Below, piece after piece: positions 8,974 to 17,505 of a stretch of DNA of 64,000 nucleotides. The position numbers and the translations under genes are program-made. The notes below the pieces were generated by a model. It saw only the letters and a program-made list of their open reading frames with translations. It was not told the DNA's origin and made no database searches. This stretch comes from an uncultured Sphingomonadaceae bacterium (GTDB lineage: Bacteria > Pseudomonadota > Alphaproteobacteria > Sphingomonadales > Sphingomonadaceae), in NCBI GenBank assembly GCA_903871605.1, contig CAIQHF010000048.1, forward strand, positions 1-64,000. The letters run 5' to 3'. Each line of letters begins with the position of its first letter. Within the stretch, counting starts at the first letter, position 1.

Positions 8974-9902
8974 CAGTCCGTCCTGCCCCCGTCTTGATCC
9001 TGCGCCGCCTGCGCCGTGTCGATGCCGCCCGTCGTGTCGCGGTCCATCGCGATCATCTGCTCGCGCCGCCCCTCATCCGCGATCGCGGCGCGTTCCTTCG
9101 ACTGCGCCGCCGCTCGGCCGCGCGGGCCGTTGAAATATTCCTGGATCCACGGATGATCCAACGCGAGCAATTCGTCGATCGTTCCGACCGCGACGACATG
9201 GCGGTCGGCGATCACCGCGACGCGGTCGCAGATCGCGTGCAGCGTGTCGAGGTCGTGCGTGATCAGGAAGACGGTGAGCCCGAGCAGGTCGCGCAGCGCC
9301 TTGATCAGCGCGTCGAACGCCTCGGCGCCGATCGGATCGAGCCCCGCGGTCGGCTCGTCGAGGAACAGCAGCTCGGGATCGATCGCGAGCGCGCGCGCGA
9401 GCCCCGCGCGCTTGCGCATCCCGCCCGAGAGTTCGGACGGGAATTTGCTCGAGCTTTCGGCGGGCAGCCCGGTCGCGACGATCTTGTACGAGGCGATCTC
9501 GTCGAGCAGCAGCTGGTCGAGCGCGGGATAATATTCGCGGATCGGCACCTGGACATTCTCGGCGACGGTCAGCGTCGAGAACAAGGCGCCGTTCTGGAAC
9601 AGCACGCCCCAGCGGCGGCGGACCTCCTTGCCCTGCGCCTCGCTGCGGTCGCCCATCGATTCGCCGAACACGTCGACCTCGCCCGATTCGGGCTGCTGGA
9701 GCCCGATGATCGATCGCATCAGCACCGACTTGCCCGTGCCCGAGCCCCCGACCACGCCGAGGATCTCGCCGCGTTTGACCTCGAGATCGAGATTCTCGTG
9801 GACGACCTGCTCGCCGAAGCGATTGGTGAGGTTGCGGACGCGGATCACGACGTCGTCCGCGCGGGCGCGGTCGGCCGGCGCGGCTTCGGCGGCGACGCTC
9901 AT
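8973..9902 (-). CDS. mlaF: ABC transporter ATPase (MlaF-like)
   Basis: This 309-residue ATPase has Walker A GGSGTGKS (about residues 53-60), the Q-loop in LFQNGALF, the signature SELSGGMRKRAGLARAL, Walker B LLFLDEPTAGLDP and the switch histidine in LITHD. It powers the MlaE permease in phospholipid transport. The ATG used overlaps the mlaE stop as ATGA; the same frame runs further upstream only as a shadow of mlaE. A C-terminal extension of about 50 residues after the ATPase core (from GPRGRAAAQ) is polar and probably variable. Confidence 0.94.
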   Translation of the reverse strand: MSVAAEAAPADRARADDVVIRVRNLTNRFGEQVVHENLDLEVKRGEILGVVGGSGTGKSVLMRSIIGLQQPESGEVDVFGESMGDRSEAQGKEVRRRWGVLFQNGALFSTLTVAENVQVPIREYYPALDQLLLDEIASYKIVATGLPAESSSKFPSELSGGMRKRAGLARALAIDPELLFLDEPTAGLDPIGAEAFDALIKALRDLLGLTVFLITHDLDTLHAICDRVAVIADRHVVAVGTIDELLALDHPWIQEYFNGPRGRAAAQSKERAAIADEGRREQMIAMDRDTTGGIDTAQAAQDQDGGRTD

Positions 9903-10999
9903 ATCCACCCGATCGCGGCGAAGAACACCGCGAAGAAGGCGTCGAGCACGATCACCAGGAAGATCGACTGGACCACCGCCGAGGTCGTGCGCAGCCCCAC
10001 CGATTCGGCGCTGCCCTCGACCTGCATGCCCTGGAAGCAGCCCGCCATCGAGATGATCAGCCCGAACACCGGCGCCTTGATCAGCCCCTGATAGACGTCG
10101 GTCATCGGCACGACCTCGCGGATCCGCGCGACGAAGGTGACCGGCGGCAGGTTGAGCGAGAACCAGCTGAACAGCCCGCCGCCGATCAGCGCGAGCATCG
10201 CGGCGTAGAAGGCGAGCACCGGCATCATCAGGATCGCCGCGGTGACGCGCGGCAGCACCAGCGATTCGATCGGCGACAGCCCGATCGTGCGCATCGCATC
10301 GACCTCCTCGGCGAGCCGCATCGAGCCGATCTGCGCGGCGAAGGCCGAGCCCGATCGGCCGGCGACCATGATCGCGGTCATCAGCACGCCCAGTTCGCGG
10401 AAGGTGAGCCGGCCGACCAGGTTGATCGTATAGACCTCGGCGCCGAACTGGCGCAGCTGGATCGCGCCCTGCTGCGCGATGACGATGCCGATCAGGAAGC
10501 TCATCAGCCCGACGATCGCGAGCGCGTCGACGCCGACCACCTCGAACTGGCGGATCACCGCATTGCCGCGAAACCGCTTGGGATTGAGGATCACCCGCCA
10601 GACCGAGATCAGCGTCTCGCCGAAGAAGCCGAGCAGCCCGACCATCGTGCCGCCTGCGGTTGCGGTCGCCAGCCCGATCCGGCCCAGCACGCGCTGGAAG
10701 GACGGCGGCTCCTCGGGGGCGCTGCGGAACGGCTGGTCGACATGGCCGACCTTCTCGATCAGGTCCTCCGCCTTCTCGCTGGCGCCCTCGATCCGCACCG
10801 CATGGTCGCGCTGGAGGCGGTGGACGAGCCACGCGCCGACGGTGTCGATCCGCTCGACCCCCGACAGGTCGACCGTGTCGGGCGCGTCGGCGAGCTGCTC
10901 GAGCCGCGCGGGAATGTCGCCCAGCCGCGCCAGCGTCCATTCGCCGGTGAAGCGCAGCGTGCGGTGGTCCTGCGTGAAGTCGGCGGCCTGGGCTGTCAT
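9899..10999 (-). CDS. mlaE: MlaE-family permease with N-terminal STAS domain
   Basis: This 366-residue protein joins a cytosolic STAS-like domain (about residues 1-95, with DLSGVERIDTVGAWL) to the MlaE permease domain (about 110-366). The latter shows the family core GVLMTAIMVAGRSGSAFAAQIGSM and five or six hydrophobic segments. E. coli encodes the STAS partner (MlaB) separately, so this is the fused version common in alphaproteobacteria. It is the first gene of the operon mlaE-mlaF-mlaD-lipoprotein. The start ATG (MTAQAADF) lies 128 nt from the divergent nucleotidyltransferase gene. Confidence 0.94.
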   Translation of the reverse strand: MTAQAADFTQDHRTLRFTGEWTLARLGDIPARLEQLADAPDTVDLSGVERIDTVGAWLVHRLQRDHAVRIEGASEKAEDLIEKVGHVDQPFRSAPEEPPSFQRVLGRIGLATATAGGTMVGLLGFFGETLISVWRVILNPKRFRGNAVIRQFEVVGVDALAIVGLMSFLIGIVIAQQGAIQLRQFGAEVYTINLVGRLTFRELGVLMTAIMVAGRSGSAFAAQIGSMRLAEEVDAMRTIGLSPIESLVLPRVTAAILMMPVLAFYAAMLALIGGGLFSWFSLNLPPVTFVARIREVVPMTDVYQGLIKAPVFGLIISMAGCFQGMQVEGSAESVGLRTTSAVVQSIFLVIVLDAFFAVFFAAIGWI

Positions 11000-11127
11000 C
11001 TGCCGCGCAAGATGGGGCAGATCGTTACGCCCGGCAAGCCGCGAAGCGCTTCCGCCTCGATTGATGCGCGACGCGGGTGCATGCAGCGGACAAACCTGCC
11101 AAAGGGCGGCGGCTGGGAGTGAGTATC

Positions 11128-11922
11128 ATGGATCGCGTCGCCGCTCTGCCCGATGGCGGGCTGATTACCGCATTGCTGCTCGCCGGGCGCAGACCCGGTG
11201 TCGATGCGCTCGCCGCGACGCGGGGCGAGACGCTCAAGGCGCTGATCCCCGTCGCGGGAACGCCGATGGTCGCGCGCGTCGTCGCGACCTTGCTCGCGAC
11301 CCCCGCGATCGGCGCGATCCGCGTGATGACGCAGGACGTCGATCCGATCGCCGCGGTGCTGCCGGCCGACGCGCGGATCGCCTATCTGCGCTCGGGCGAC
11401 GGCATCGCGCGCTCGATTGCCGCGGCGCTGGCGAGCGGCGCCGCACCCTTCCCGCTGTTCGTCACCACCGCCGACCACGCGCTGCTCACCCCCGCAACGA
11501 TCGCTGCGTTCCTGCGCGGCGCGGGCGACGCCGACGTCGCGGTCGGCATGGTCGAGCGGCGGATCGTCGAGGCGCGCTTCCCGCAGACCAGGCGGACATG
11601 GCTGCGCTTCAGGGGTGGCGACTGGAGCGGCGCCAATCTGTTCTGGTTCGCCGGGCCCGCGGCGCTGCCGGTGATCGAGACCTGGGCGTCGGTCGAGCAG
11701 GATCGCAAGAAGGGCTGGAAGCTGATCGCCAAGTTCGGCGTCGGCCTGCTGCTGCGCGCGCTCACCCGCACGATCACGATCCACGACGCGGTGGCGCAGG
11801 CCGGGCGCCGGCTCGGTGCCGCGGTGCGGATCGTCGGGCTTGCCGATCCGCTCGCCGCGGTCGATGTCGACAAGCTCGCCGATCTCGAACTTGCCGAGGC
11901 GGGATTGGAGGGGCGGGCATGA
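11128..11922 (+). CDS. MobA-like NTP transferase domain protein
   Basis: A 264-residue cytosolic protein with a nucleotidyltransferase fold: ITALLLAGRRPG as the glycine-rich N-terminal loop, LIPVAGTPMV around residue 45, and FVTTADHAL around residue 110 as the metal-binding Asp region. This fold makes NDP-sugars, CDP-alcohols or cofactors; the substrate is not clear. The ATG follows GGGAGTGAG; a longer frame starting at 11077 has no ribosome site. The stop overlaps the next gene by ATGA, so the two are probably translated together and act on the same phosphorylated intermediate. Confidence 0.75.
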   Translation: MDRVAALPDGGLITALLLAGRRPGVDALAATRGETLKALIPVAGTPMVARVVATLLATPAIGAIRVMTQDVDPIAAVLPADARIAYLRSGDGIARSIAAALASGAAPFPLFVTTADHALLTPATIAAFLRGAGDADVAVGMVERRIVEARFPQTRRTWLRFRGGDWSGANLFWFAGPAALPVIETWASVEQDRKKGWKLIAKFGVGLLLRALTRTITIHDAVAQAGRRLGAAVRIVGLADPLAAVDVDKLADLELAEAGLEGRA

Positions 11923-12605
11923 TCGACGGGCCGACCGAATTGGCGATCTACGACATGGATCGCACGATCACGCGCACCGGCACCTATACGCCGTTCCTGA
12001 TCCACGCCGCGCTCGCGCGTGCGCCGTGGCGGCTGCTGCTGCTGCCCGTCGCGCTGCTGGCGATGCTGGGCTATGCGTGCAAGGCGATGACGCGCGCGCG
12101 GCTCAAGGAGATCAACCAGAGCCTGCTGCTCGGCCGGCACATCAGCGCGAAGCATCTCGCGCCGCTGACCGCGCGCTTCGCCGAGCGCACGCTGCGGCTC
12201 AACACCCTGCCGGGCGCGCTCCGCCAGATCGCGGCGGATCGCGCCGCCGGCAGGCGGCTGGTGCTGGCGACCGCATCCTACCGGCTCTATGTTCAGGCGA
12301 TCGCCGACCGGCTCGGCTTCGACGACCTGATCGCGACCAACTCGATCATCGGACTCGACGCGCGCGTGACCGCCAAGATCGACGGCGAGAACGCCTATGG
12401 CCCCGCCAAGCTGCGCATGATCGAGGCGTGGATGGCCGATGAAGGGATCGACCGCGCCGCGGTCCGCGTCCGCTTCTATTCGGACCACGCCTCGGACGCG
12501 CCGGTGATGGAATGGGCCGACGAGCCGGTCGCGGCCAATCCGAGCCGGCGGATGCGCGCGTTGGCGGCAAGGCGGGGGTGGCCGATCGTCGAGTGGGCGC
12601 GGTGA
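11919..12605 (+). CDS. HAD-IB family phosphatase
   Basis: This 228-residue protein of the haloacid dehalogenase superfamily has motif I IYDMDRTIT (nucleophile Asp12, acid/base Asp14), motif II LATAS around residue 108, and motif III Lys with YSDHASDAPVM around residue 186. A hydrophobic stretch at about 29-50 suggests a membrane-associated segment, as in some PlsC-linked and lipid-linked HAD-IB enzymes. It is translationally coupled to the nucleotidyltransferase upstream. A phosphatase on a lipid headgroup or alditol phosphate would fit but is not shown by the sequence. Confidence 0.8.
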   Translation: MIDGPTELAIYDMDRTITRTGTYTPFLIHAALARAPWRLLLLPVALLAMLGYACKAMTRARLKEINQSLLLGRHISAKHLAPLTARFAERTLRLNTLPGALRQIAADRAAGRRLVLATASYRLYVQAIADRLGFDDLIATNSIIGLDARVTAKIDGENAYGPAKLRMIEAWMADEGIDRAAVRVRFYSDHASDAPVMEWADEPVAANPSRRMRALAARRGWPIVEWAR

Positions 12606-13018
12606 CGCGGCGCGGCCGCTGACGCGCCAGCGGCGGACATGCCGTCGCCGTCACCCCGGCCGCGAACCGGGGTCGCGCTGATCGGCCGGAACAAGAAGCG
12701 TGATCCCGGATCAAGTCCCGGACGACGAAGGGACATGACCGCTTTCGCTCGATTGTGTTGAAGAACTCCCGCACGACATCGCCACCGAAACGACAAATTT
12801 CATTGCTTGCGTATCGTGGCTCCGCCTTGAACCATTCTGGCCTCACGCGAGGCTACAAAAAAACGATCTGTCAGACCCGATGTCATCCGGCGGGCCAGGG
12901 CGAGTTTTTAAACGCAATCGCTCCGTTGCGGTTACTCGCGGCATGTTGCTAGCGTCGTGATGGCACGTTCGGTACCTTCAAACCCCGAGGTCGTTTTCAT
13001 GGTGGGGGGAGCCGTCGG
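12606..13018. other. Intergenic stretch entering a lower-GC patch
   Basis: The first part carries a broken copy of the CCCGGATCAAGTCCGGGATGACG repeat (about 12703-12730). From about 12740 the base composition drops and AT-rich tracts appear (for example GTTTTTAAACG near 12904). I see no credible gene. The final bases hold the GGGGGGAG ribosome site of the next gene. Confidence 0.5.
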
Positions 13019-13561
13019 TTGATCATCTTCGAGGTCGTATTCAATCTCATGGGGCTGGTGCTCGGGCTGGCGTTGGTCGAGGTGCTGTCGGGCCTGGCTG
13101 GACTGATGAAGATGCGCGGGCGTTTGAAGATCGGGTGGCTCACCCCGCTCCTCGCCGTTTGGATCATGGCCGACGTCACGCAATTCTGGGGTCAGGCCTA
13201 CGAGATGCGGACCTTGCTCCCGAGCGTCTGGCAGAGTCTTGGTGCCGCGCTCGTGATCACAAGCATCTACTATGTCGCCGCATCGCTCGTAGTCCCTGAA
13301 ACGACCGAGGGACAGGCGGCCTATGACGAGGCTTACTGGAGGTGGAAGCGGCCAATTTTCGGGCTCGTGCTGTCGTGCAATCTGGCAACATGGCTGATCG
13401 GGCTGTTGCTGGGTCGCACATGGACGCGGGACGTCATCGCGATCAACGTCACTTATGCGTTGGCGATACTCGCTATCCTGATCCTGCCGGGCCGGCGTAC
13501 GAATATCCTGCTACTGATCGTGCTGATCGCCAACGAGGTCTGGGCGTTCGCGACACCGTGA
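13019..13561 (+). CDS. Hypothetical multi-pass membrane protein
   Basis: I do not recognise this 180-residue protein. It has five probable membrane segments, at about residues 8-28, 40-58, 73-90, 113-130 and 138-155, and a sixth weaker one at the C-terminus. The TTG start is chosen because GGGGGGAG stands eight bases upstream and the in-frame extension is closed. Base composition is lower than in the flanking housekeeping genes, and the gene sits alone in a patch rich in small membrane proteins, which points to a recently acquired accessory gene. Confidence 0.65.
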   Translation: MIIFEVVFNLMGLVLGLALVEVLSGLAGLMKMRGRLKIGWLTPLLAVWIMADVTQFWGQAYEMRTLLPSVWQSLGAALVITSIYYVAASLVVPETTEGQAAYDEAYWRWKRPIFGLVLSCNLATWLIGLLLGRTWTRDVIAINVTYALAILAILILPGRRTNILLLIVLIANEVWAFATP

Positions 13562-13884
13562 CCGCGGTAGCCCTCCCTCATACCTTGCCGATCGCATCCC
13601 TCCGGTGGCGACAATTCAGCCCGAAAGACGGCCAACGGGTTCCGAGAGCGAAATCCGCACGGCCGTTGCCGCCATTCCGACCCCCGAACCACGACCCCAA
13701 GATCTGACGGGCAGCTATTCCTTTGCCACGCGCTGCTTGGTCACGACGATAGGCACGAGATCGTGGATTTCGCCCAGTCCGGTTTTAGCCGATACAAGGT
13801 GTCTAACGGACATTCTGGTCCAGCCGTCCTGCCGACTGCTCACGCCCAATTGCGGTCATAAGTGAGAAGAGCAATAAGGGCAGC
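13562..13884. other. Intergenic stretch without recognised genes
   Basis: All frames here are short or lack ribosome sites and protein-like composition. A short segment near 13804 (ACGGACATTCTGGTCCAGC) has a near copy around 14091 (GCGGACGTTCGGGCCAGC), each close to one end of the small gene at 13885. Nothing else is apparent. Confidence 0.4.
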
Positions 13885-14052
13885 ATGAAGACGGTCTGGA
13901 TCAAACAAAGGGTTGGCCTCGGCCTCATCCTCATGCTCGTGTCAGGGGAAGAGTTCTCAAAGCGAAATACCCCGATGGGGTGGCTCTCGCTATTTCTTGG
14001 TGTCGCCCTCATTGCCCAGGCCGCGTGGATTGGACGAAAGCGCACACCGTAG
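13885..14052 (+). CDS. Small membrane protein, 55 residues
   Basis: A short open frame opens with ATG after AATAAGGGC and encodes MKTVWIKQRVGL followed by two hydrophobic stretches: about residues 9-20 (GLGLILMLVS) and 31-48 (MGWLSLFLGVALIAQAAW). It ends in a basic tail GRKRTP. The pattern of a short cytosolic basic end and two membrane-like helices is protein-like. I know no family for it. It lies in the low-GC patch between two other small membrane proteins. Confidence 0.5.
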   Translation: MKTVWIKQRVGLGLILMLVSGEEFSKRNTPMGWLSLFLGVALIAQAAWIGRKRTP

Positions 14053-14146
14053 CCCTTCTCGTGGAAGTTGCCGGACAGGAAGCGCCCCCTTGCGGACGTT
14101 CGGGCCAGCATGGCACGAGGCGACTAACAATGGCTGGGGGACTGAA

Positions 14147-14419
14147 GTGGTAGAGATCAAAGACGCAGGAGACGAGTTTCACTGGTCGCGGCCGAGGATC
14201 GTCGGCCTTGCGTTTGGCGCTGTCGCGTCTCCTCTCTTCGTCGCCTTCGCTGTGTTTGGACATGAAGAGATCGGAGGTATCGTTTGGTTCGCCGCGTGCG
14301 TGGGATTGACGATCGCCTATGTGCGGCCGACCCGGCTACGGTCGTTCGTGCAACGACTGATACCAACTACCGCTGAGAAGCGGGAGGGTCGCGCGGCGGC
14401 TAAGCGGAACGGCAGCTAA
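14147..14419 (+). CDS. Hypothetical two-helix membrane protein
   Basis: The frame from the GTG at 14147 (VVEIKDAGDEF) encodes about 90 residues with two membrane helices (IVGLAFGAVASPLFVAFAVF and IGGIVWFAACVGLTIAYV) and a basic C-terminal tail. The upstream part of the same frame, from 13913, is antisense-like and overlaps the 55-residue gene in another frame, so I exclude it. A GGGGG run a few bases before the GTG is a weak ribosome site. No family recognised. Confidence 0.5.
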   Translation: MVEIKDAGDEFHWSRPRIVGLAFGAVASPLFVAFAVFGHEEIGGIVWFAACVGLTIAYVRPTRLRSFVQRLIPTTAEKREGRAAAKRNGS

Positions 14420-14664
14420 CCACCACTTCCAGACATTCCTCTGAATGGGCCGTCCTCTGAAAAAGAGGACCATACGGTCAAGGAATGATCGCTTTTCAAG
14501 TGTCGCGATTGCCATCTGCCAGAGGCTCCGGTGCGGAGAGCGCTACGGCAACAATCGGCCCAATAGCGGACAATCCGAGGGCATAGGGTGACCAAAGGTT
14601 GTTTACCGGTTAGGTGAGAGCGCTAATGGCGATCGGAAGTCGATCAGCCTTCAGGAGAGTATGT

Positions 14665-15063
14665 GTGCTTTTTCACACCATGGTCGGATCGAACGACATT
14701 GAACGGTCCAAGCGCTTCTACGACACGGTGCTCAGCACCTTGGGTGCAGGGGAAGGGAAGCGGAACATCGCCGACAGCGGCCATACACGTCTGATCTACA
14801 ATAACGGCAACGGAACCAACTTCATCGTCAGCCAGCCGATCAACGACGAACCGGCAAGTGTCGCCAACGGCAGCACCGTCGCGTTTTCCTGCGACTCGCC
14901 CGAGCAGGTGAAGCAGCTTCACGATACCGCTGTTGCTGCTGGCGGAACCTCGATCGAAGCTCCGCCCGGACCGCGCGAAACTGCCTCCATGGGCACCATC
15001 GAACTGGCCTATTTCCGTGACCCTGACGGCAACAAACTGTGCGGAATTCATTTTCCTGCCTGA
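14665..15063 (+). CDS. VOC family (glyoxalase-like) protein
   Basis: This 132-residue protein has the vicinal oxygen chelate fold: FHTMVGSNDIERSKRFYD at the N-terminus is the classic first beta-alpha unit, and AYFRDPDGNKLCGIHFP closes the domain. A single domain of this size normally dimerises. Members include glyoxalase I, dioxygenases and resistance proteins, and no specific substrate is evident. The GTG start is chosen because AGGAGAG lies six bases upstream. It stands alone at the right edge of the low-GC patch. Confidence 0.8.
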   Translation: MLFHTMVGSNDIERSKRFYDTVLSTLGAGEGKRNIADSGHTRLIYNNGNGTNFIVSQPINDEPASVANGSTVAFSCDSPEQVKQLHDTAVAAGGTSIEAPPGPRETASMGTIELAYFRDPDGNKLCGIHFPA

Positions 15064-15144
15064 TACGTTCGGCACAGGGCCGGTTCTGATCCTAGCGGCC
15101 CTCGGTCATGCGATCCCGCGAATGTCCGCTCTCCACCAAAGCAC

Positions 15145-15230
15145 GTCATTCCCGCAAAGGCGGGAATCCATACCGCGTTCGGTCGTCCCGCGCCGCGTCG
15201 ACTGATCCCGGATCAAGTCCGGGATGACGA
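15145..15230. repeat. Extragenic palindrome pair (ATTCCCGC / CCCGGATCAAGTCCGGG)
   Basis: Two palindromes about 35 bp apart, CATTCCCGCaaaGGCGGGAATCC and GATCCCGGATCAAGTCCGGGATGACG, form a second repeat family. Similar units are at about 12703 (degenerate) and 54109-54192. They lie between the VOC gene and the convergent DUF427 gene. Confidence 0.8.
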
Positions 15231-15256
15231 GGAAGAGTGATGCGACTGTCCACCCA

Positions 15257-15538
15257 TCAACCGACCTTGACGCCTTTCCAGAAGGCGATGCGGTCGCGGA
15301 TGTTTTCGGCCTTGGGCTTGGGGTCGGGATAGTACCAGGCGGCGTCGCGGTTGTCGGTGCCGTCGACGTGCAGGCTGTAATAGGACGCGGTGCCCTTCCA
15401 GGGGCAGACGCTTGTCGTGGCGCTCGGGCGGAGCAGGGCCGCGTCGACCGCATCCGCGGGAAAATAATGATTGCCCTCGACGACGATCGTGTCGTCGCTG
15501 CGCGCGATCAGCGCGCCGTTCCATCGTGCCTCCACCAT
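15257..15538 (-). CDS. DUF427 domain protein
   Basis: This 93-residue protein matches the DUF427 family, recognisable from NHYFPADAVD, CPWKGTASYYSL and DAAWYYPDPK. The family is a small beta-rich cytosolic domain of unknown function found in many bacteria, often as a single domain like this one. The ATG with GGAGG nine bases upstream is preferred over an in-frame TTG six bases earlier. The gene is followed downstream by palindromes and has the PLP enzyme upstream on the same strand. Confidence 0.85.
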   Translation of the reverse strand: MVEARWNGALIARSDDTIVVEGNHYFPADAVDAALLRPSATTSVCPWKGTASYYSLHVDGTDNRDAAWYYPDPKPKAENIRDRIAFWKGVKVG

Positions 15539-15611
15539 CGTCAATCGCCTCCAAAATCCCTGTCCGTCAACGGTGCCGCGCGACCGCTGCGGGCGCGCGG
15601 CGCCGCCCCGC

Positions 15612-16940
15612 CTACACCGCCTTCAGCGCCTGCTCGAAGTCGGCGATCAGGTCGTCGGCATTCTCGACGCCGACCGAAATCCGCACCAGATTGTCGGTGA
15701 TGCCGAGTTCCTGCTTGCGCGCATCGGGCACCGAGAGATGCGTCATCGCCGCCGGCGCCGAGGCGAGCGTCTCGGTGCCGCCGAGGCTCACCGCGAGCTT
15801 GGCGATCTTGAGCGCATCGAGGAAGGCGAAGCTCTCGCGCTCGCCGCCGTTCAGATAGAGCGAGAAGGTCGATCCCGCGCCGGTGCAGTGGCGGTCGTAA
15901 ATGTCGCGCTGGCGCGTGCCGGGCTCGAGGAAGCCGAGATAGCCGACGCTCTCGATCTTGGGATGGTCGCGAAAGAATTCGCACACCCTGACCGCATTTT
16001 CGCCCGCGCGGCTCATCCGGAGCTCAAGCGTCTCGAGACTGCGCAGCAGCATCCACGCCGAATGCGGATCGGTGATCGTGCCGATCGTGTTGCGCATCAT
16101 CCGGATCGGGTTGATCGCCTTCTTCGATCCGGTGACGCCGCCGGCGACGAGGTCGCTGTGCCCGCCGGCATATTTGGTCAGGCTGTAGATGATCAGGTCG
16201 GCGCCCTGCTTGAGCGGCTGCTGCCAGAGCGGCCCGAGGAAAGTGTTGTCGATCGCGATCGGCGGCTTGTCCTCGTCGTTCGCGAAGAGGCGATCGCGGA
16301 CGCGCGCCACCGCCTCGACGTCGACCAGCGCGTTGGTCGGGTTGGCGGGGCTTTCGAGATAGATCAGCGAGACATGCCCCTGCGCCCTGGCGCGATCGAC
16401 CAGCGCCTCGATCTCGGCTTCGGTCGCGCCCGCGGGAAAGTCGAGGAAGGTGACGCCGAAGCGGCCGAGGATGCGCCCGATCAGCGTCTCGGTCGCGGCA
16501 TAGAGCGGTGCGGAGTGGACGATCACGTCGCCGGGCTTGACCAGCGCGAGCAGCATCGTCGCGATCGCCGACATGCCCGAGGAGAAGACCAGCGCGTCCT
16601 CGGCATCGTCCCAGATGCCGAGCCGGTCCTCGAGTATCTCCTGGTTGGGGCCGTTGAAGCGCGAATAGACGAGACCCTCGGCGCCGCCCGGGCGCTTGCC
16701 GGTGACCCCCTCGAAATGGCGTTTGCCCGCCGCGGCATTCTCGAACACGAAGGTCGAGGTCAGGAAGATCGGCGGCTTGAGCGAGCCTTCGGACAGCATC
16801 GGATCGAAGGCGTGGCCCATCATCAGCGTCGAGGGGCTGAGCCGCCGGCCGCCGACCTCGAGCACAGGCGTCTTGGGGCGGCGGCGCGGGGTGGCGCCGG
16901 ACATGTCTGCTTCGGTCTCGGGGATGCTGCTGTCGGTCAT
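15612..16940 (-). CDS. Cystathionine gamma-synthase family PLP enzyme
   Basis: A 442-residue Cys/Met-metabolism PLP enzyme. The sequence shows YSRFNGPNQ near residue 92, the VFSSGMSAIATML phosphate-binding region near 120, AIDNTFLGPLWQQPL (cofactor Asp) near 230, and the Schiff-base lysine in IYSLTKYAGGHSD near 254. The family includes cystathionine gamma-synthase, O-succinylhomoserine sulfhydrylase, cystathionine beta- and gamma-lyases and methionine gamma-lyase; I cannot choose among them from motifs. The N-terminal 40 residues are an extension beyond the usual start. Divergent from a VOC gene 73 nt away. Confidence 0.88.
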   Translation of the reverse strand: MTDSSIPETEADMSGATPRRRPKTPVLEVGGRRLSPSTLMMGHAFDPMLSEGSLKPPIFLTSTFVFENAAAGKRHFEGVTGKRPGGAEGLVYSRFNGPNQEILEDRLGIWDDAEDALVFSSGMSAIATMLLALVKPGDVIVHSAPLYAATETLIGRILGRFGVTFLDFPAGATEAEIEALVDRARAQGHVSLIYLESPANPTNALVDVEAVARVRDRLFANDEDKPPIAIDNTFLGPLWQQPLKQGADLIIYSLTKYAGGHSDLVAGGVTGSKKAINPIRMMRNTIGTITDPHSAWMLLRSLETLELRMSRAGENAVRVCEFFRDHPKIESVGYLGFLEPGTRQRDIYDRHCTGAGSTFSLYLNGGERESFAFLDALKIAKLAVSLGGTETLASAPAAMTHLSVPDARKQELGITDNLVRISVGVENADDLIADFEQALKAV

Positions 16941-17013
16941 GCCATCTCTCTCTCGGATTCGACGCGCTTTGGCGCTATGTTTTCACCCCTAGCCGAACTG
17001 GGGAGACATTCCG

Positions 17014-17397
17014 ATGCCGATCGCCGTCGTCTCGATACCCGTTTCCGATCCGTCCGCCGCCCTGACCTTCTATACCGAGACGATGGGCTTCGAGCTGCTC
17101 CGCGACATGCCGATGGGGCCACAGATGCGCTGGATCCAGCTCCGCCCCATGACGGGCGGCGCGACGATCGCGCTGGTCACCTGGTTCGAAAGGATGCCGC
17201 CGGGCAGCATGCAGGGGCTGATGGTCCACGTCCCCGACATCGATGCCGAGTATGCGCGGCTCACCGGGCTCGGCGTCGCCGCCTCGCCAATCGACGAGCA
17301 GCCCTGGGGGCGCTTCACGATGCTGTCCGATCCCGACGGCAATGGCTGGATCGTCGCCACGCTGACCGCGCCGGAGGAAATCGCGGCGAAGGGGTGA
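17014..17397 (+). CDS. VOC family protein
   Basis: This 127-residue single-domain glyoxalase/bleomycin-resistance-like protein reads VSIPVSDPSAALTFYTETMGF at its N-terminus and ends in LSDPDGNGWIVATL, the usual metal-ligand strand. GGGGAGAC lies ahead of the ATG. It is divergent from the PLP enzyme and separated from pgeF by a palindrome pair. Unrelated in sequence to the other VOC gene at 14665. Substrate unknown. Confidence 0.85.
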   Translation: MPIAVVSIPVSDPSAALTFYTETMGFELLRDMPMGPQMRWIQLRPMTGGATIALVTWFERMPPGSMQGLMVHVPDIDAEYARLTGLGVAASPIDEQPWGRFTMLSDPDGNGWIVATLTAPEEIAAKG

Positions 17398-17408
17398 ACG
17401 CGATCCCT

Positions 17409-17505
17409 GTTCCCCGGCGAAGGCCGGGGTCCAGGCCCCACGTTCGCACTCGCGCGCCGCGCCCGCCGCGATCCTTGGGCCTGGACCCCGGCCTGCGCCG
17501 GGGAA
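17409..17505. repeat. Paired extragenic palindrome
   Basis: GTTCCCCGGCGAAGGCCGGGGTCCAGG and, inverted, CCTGGACCCCGGCCTGCGCCGGGGAAC face each other. They separate a VOC gene from the convergent pgeF gene and touch the pgeF stop codon. Confidence 0.85.

Noticed and set aside
12755-12952. 65-codon frame in the low-GC patch
   Set aside because: No ribosome site, no hydrophobic or domain-like pattern, and mixed codon choice.
14452-14470. Terminator formed by GTCCTCT-gaaaa-AGAGGAC
   Set aside because: A 7-bp stem without a following T-tract and with no gene clearly ending next to it, other than the weak two-helix protein.
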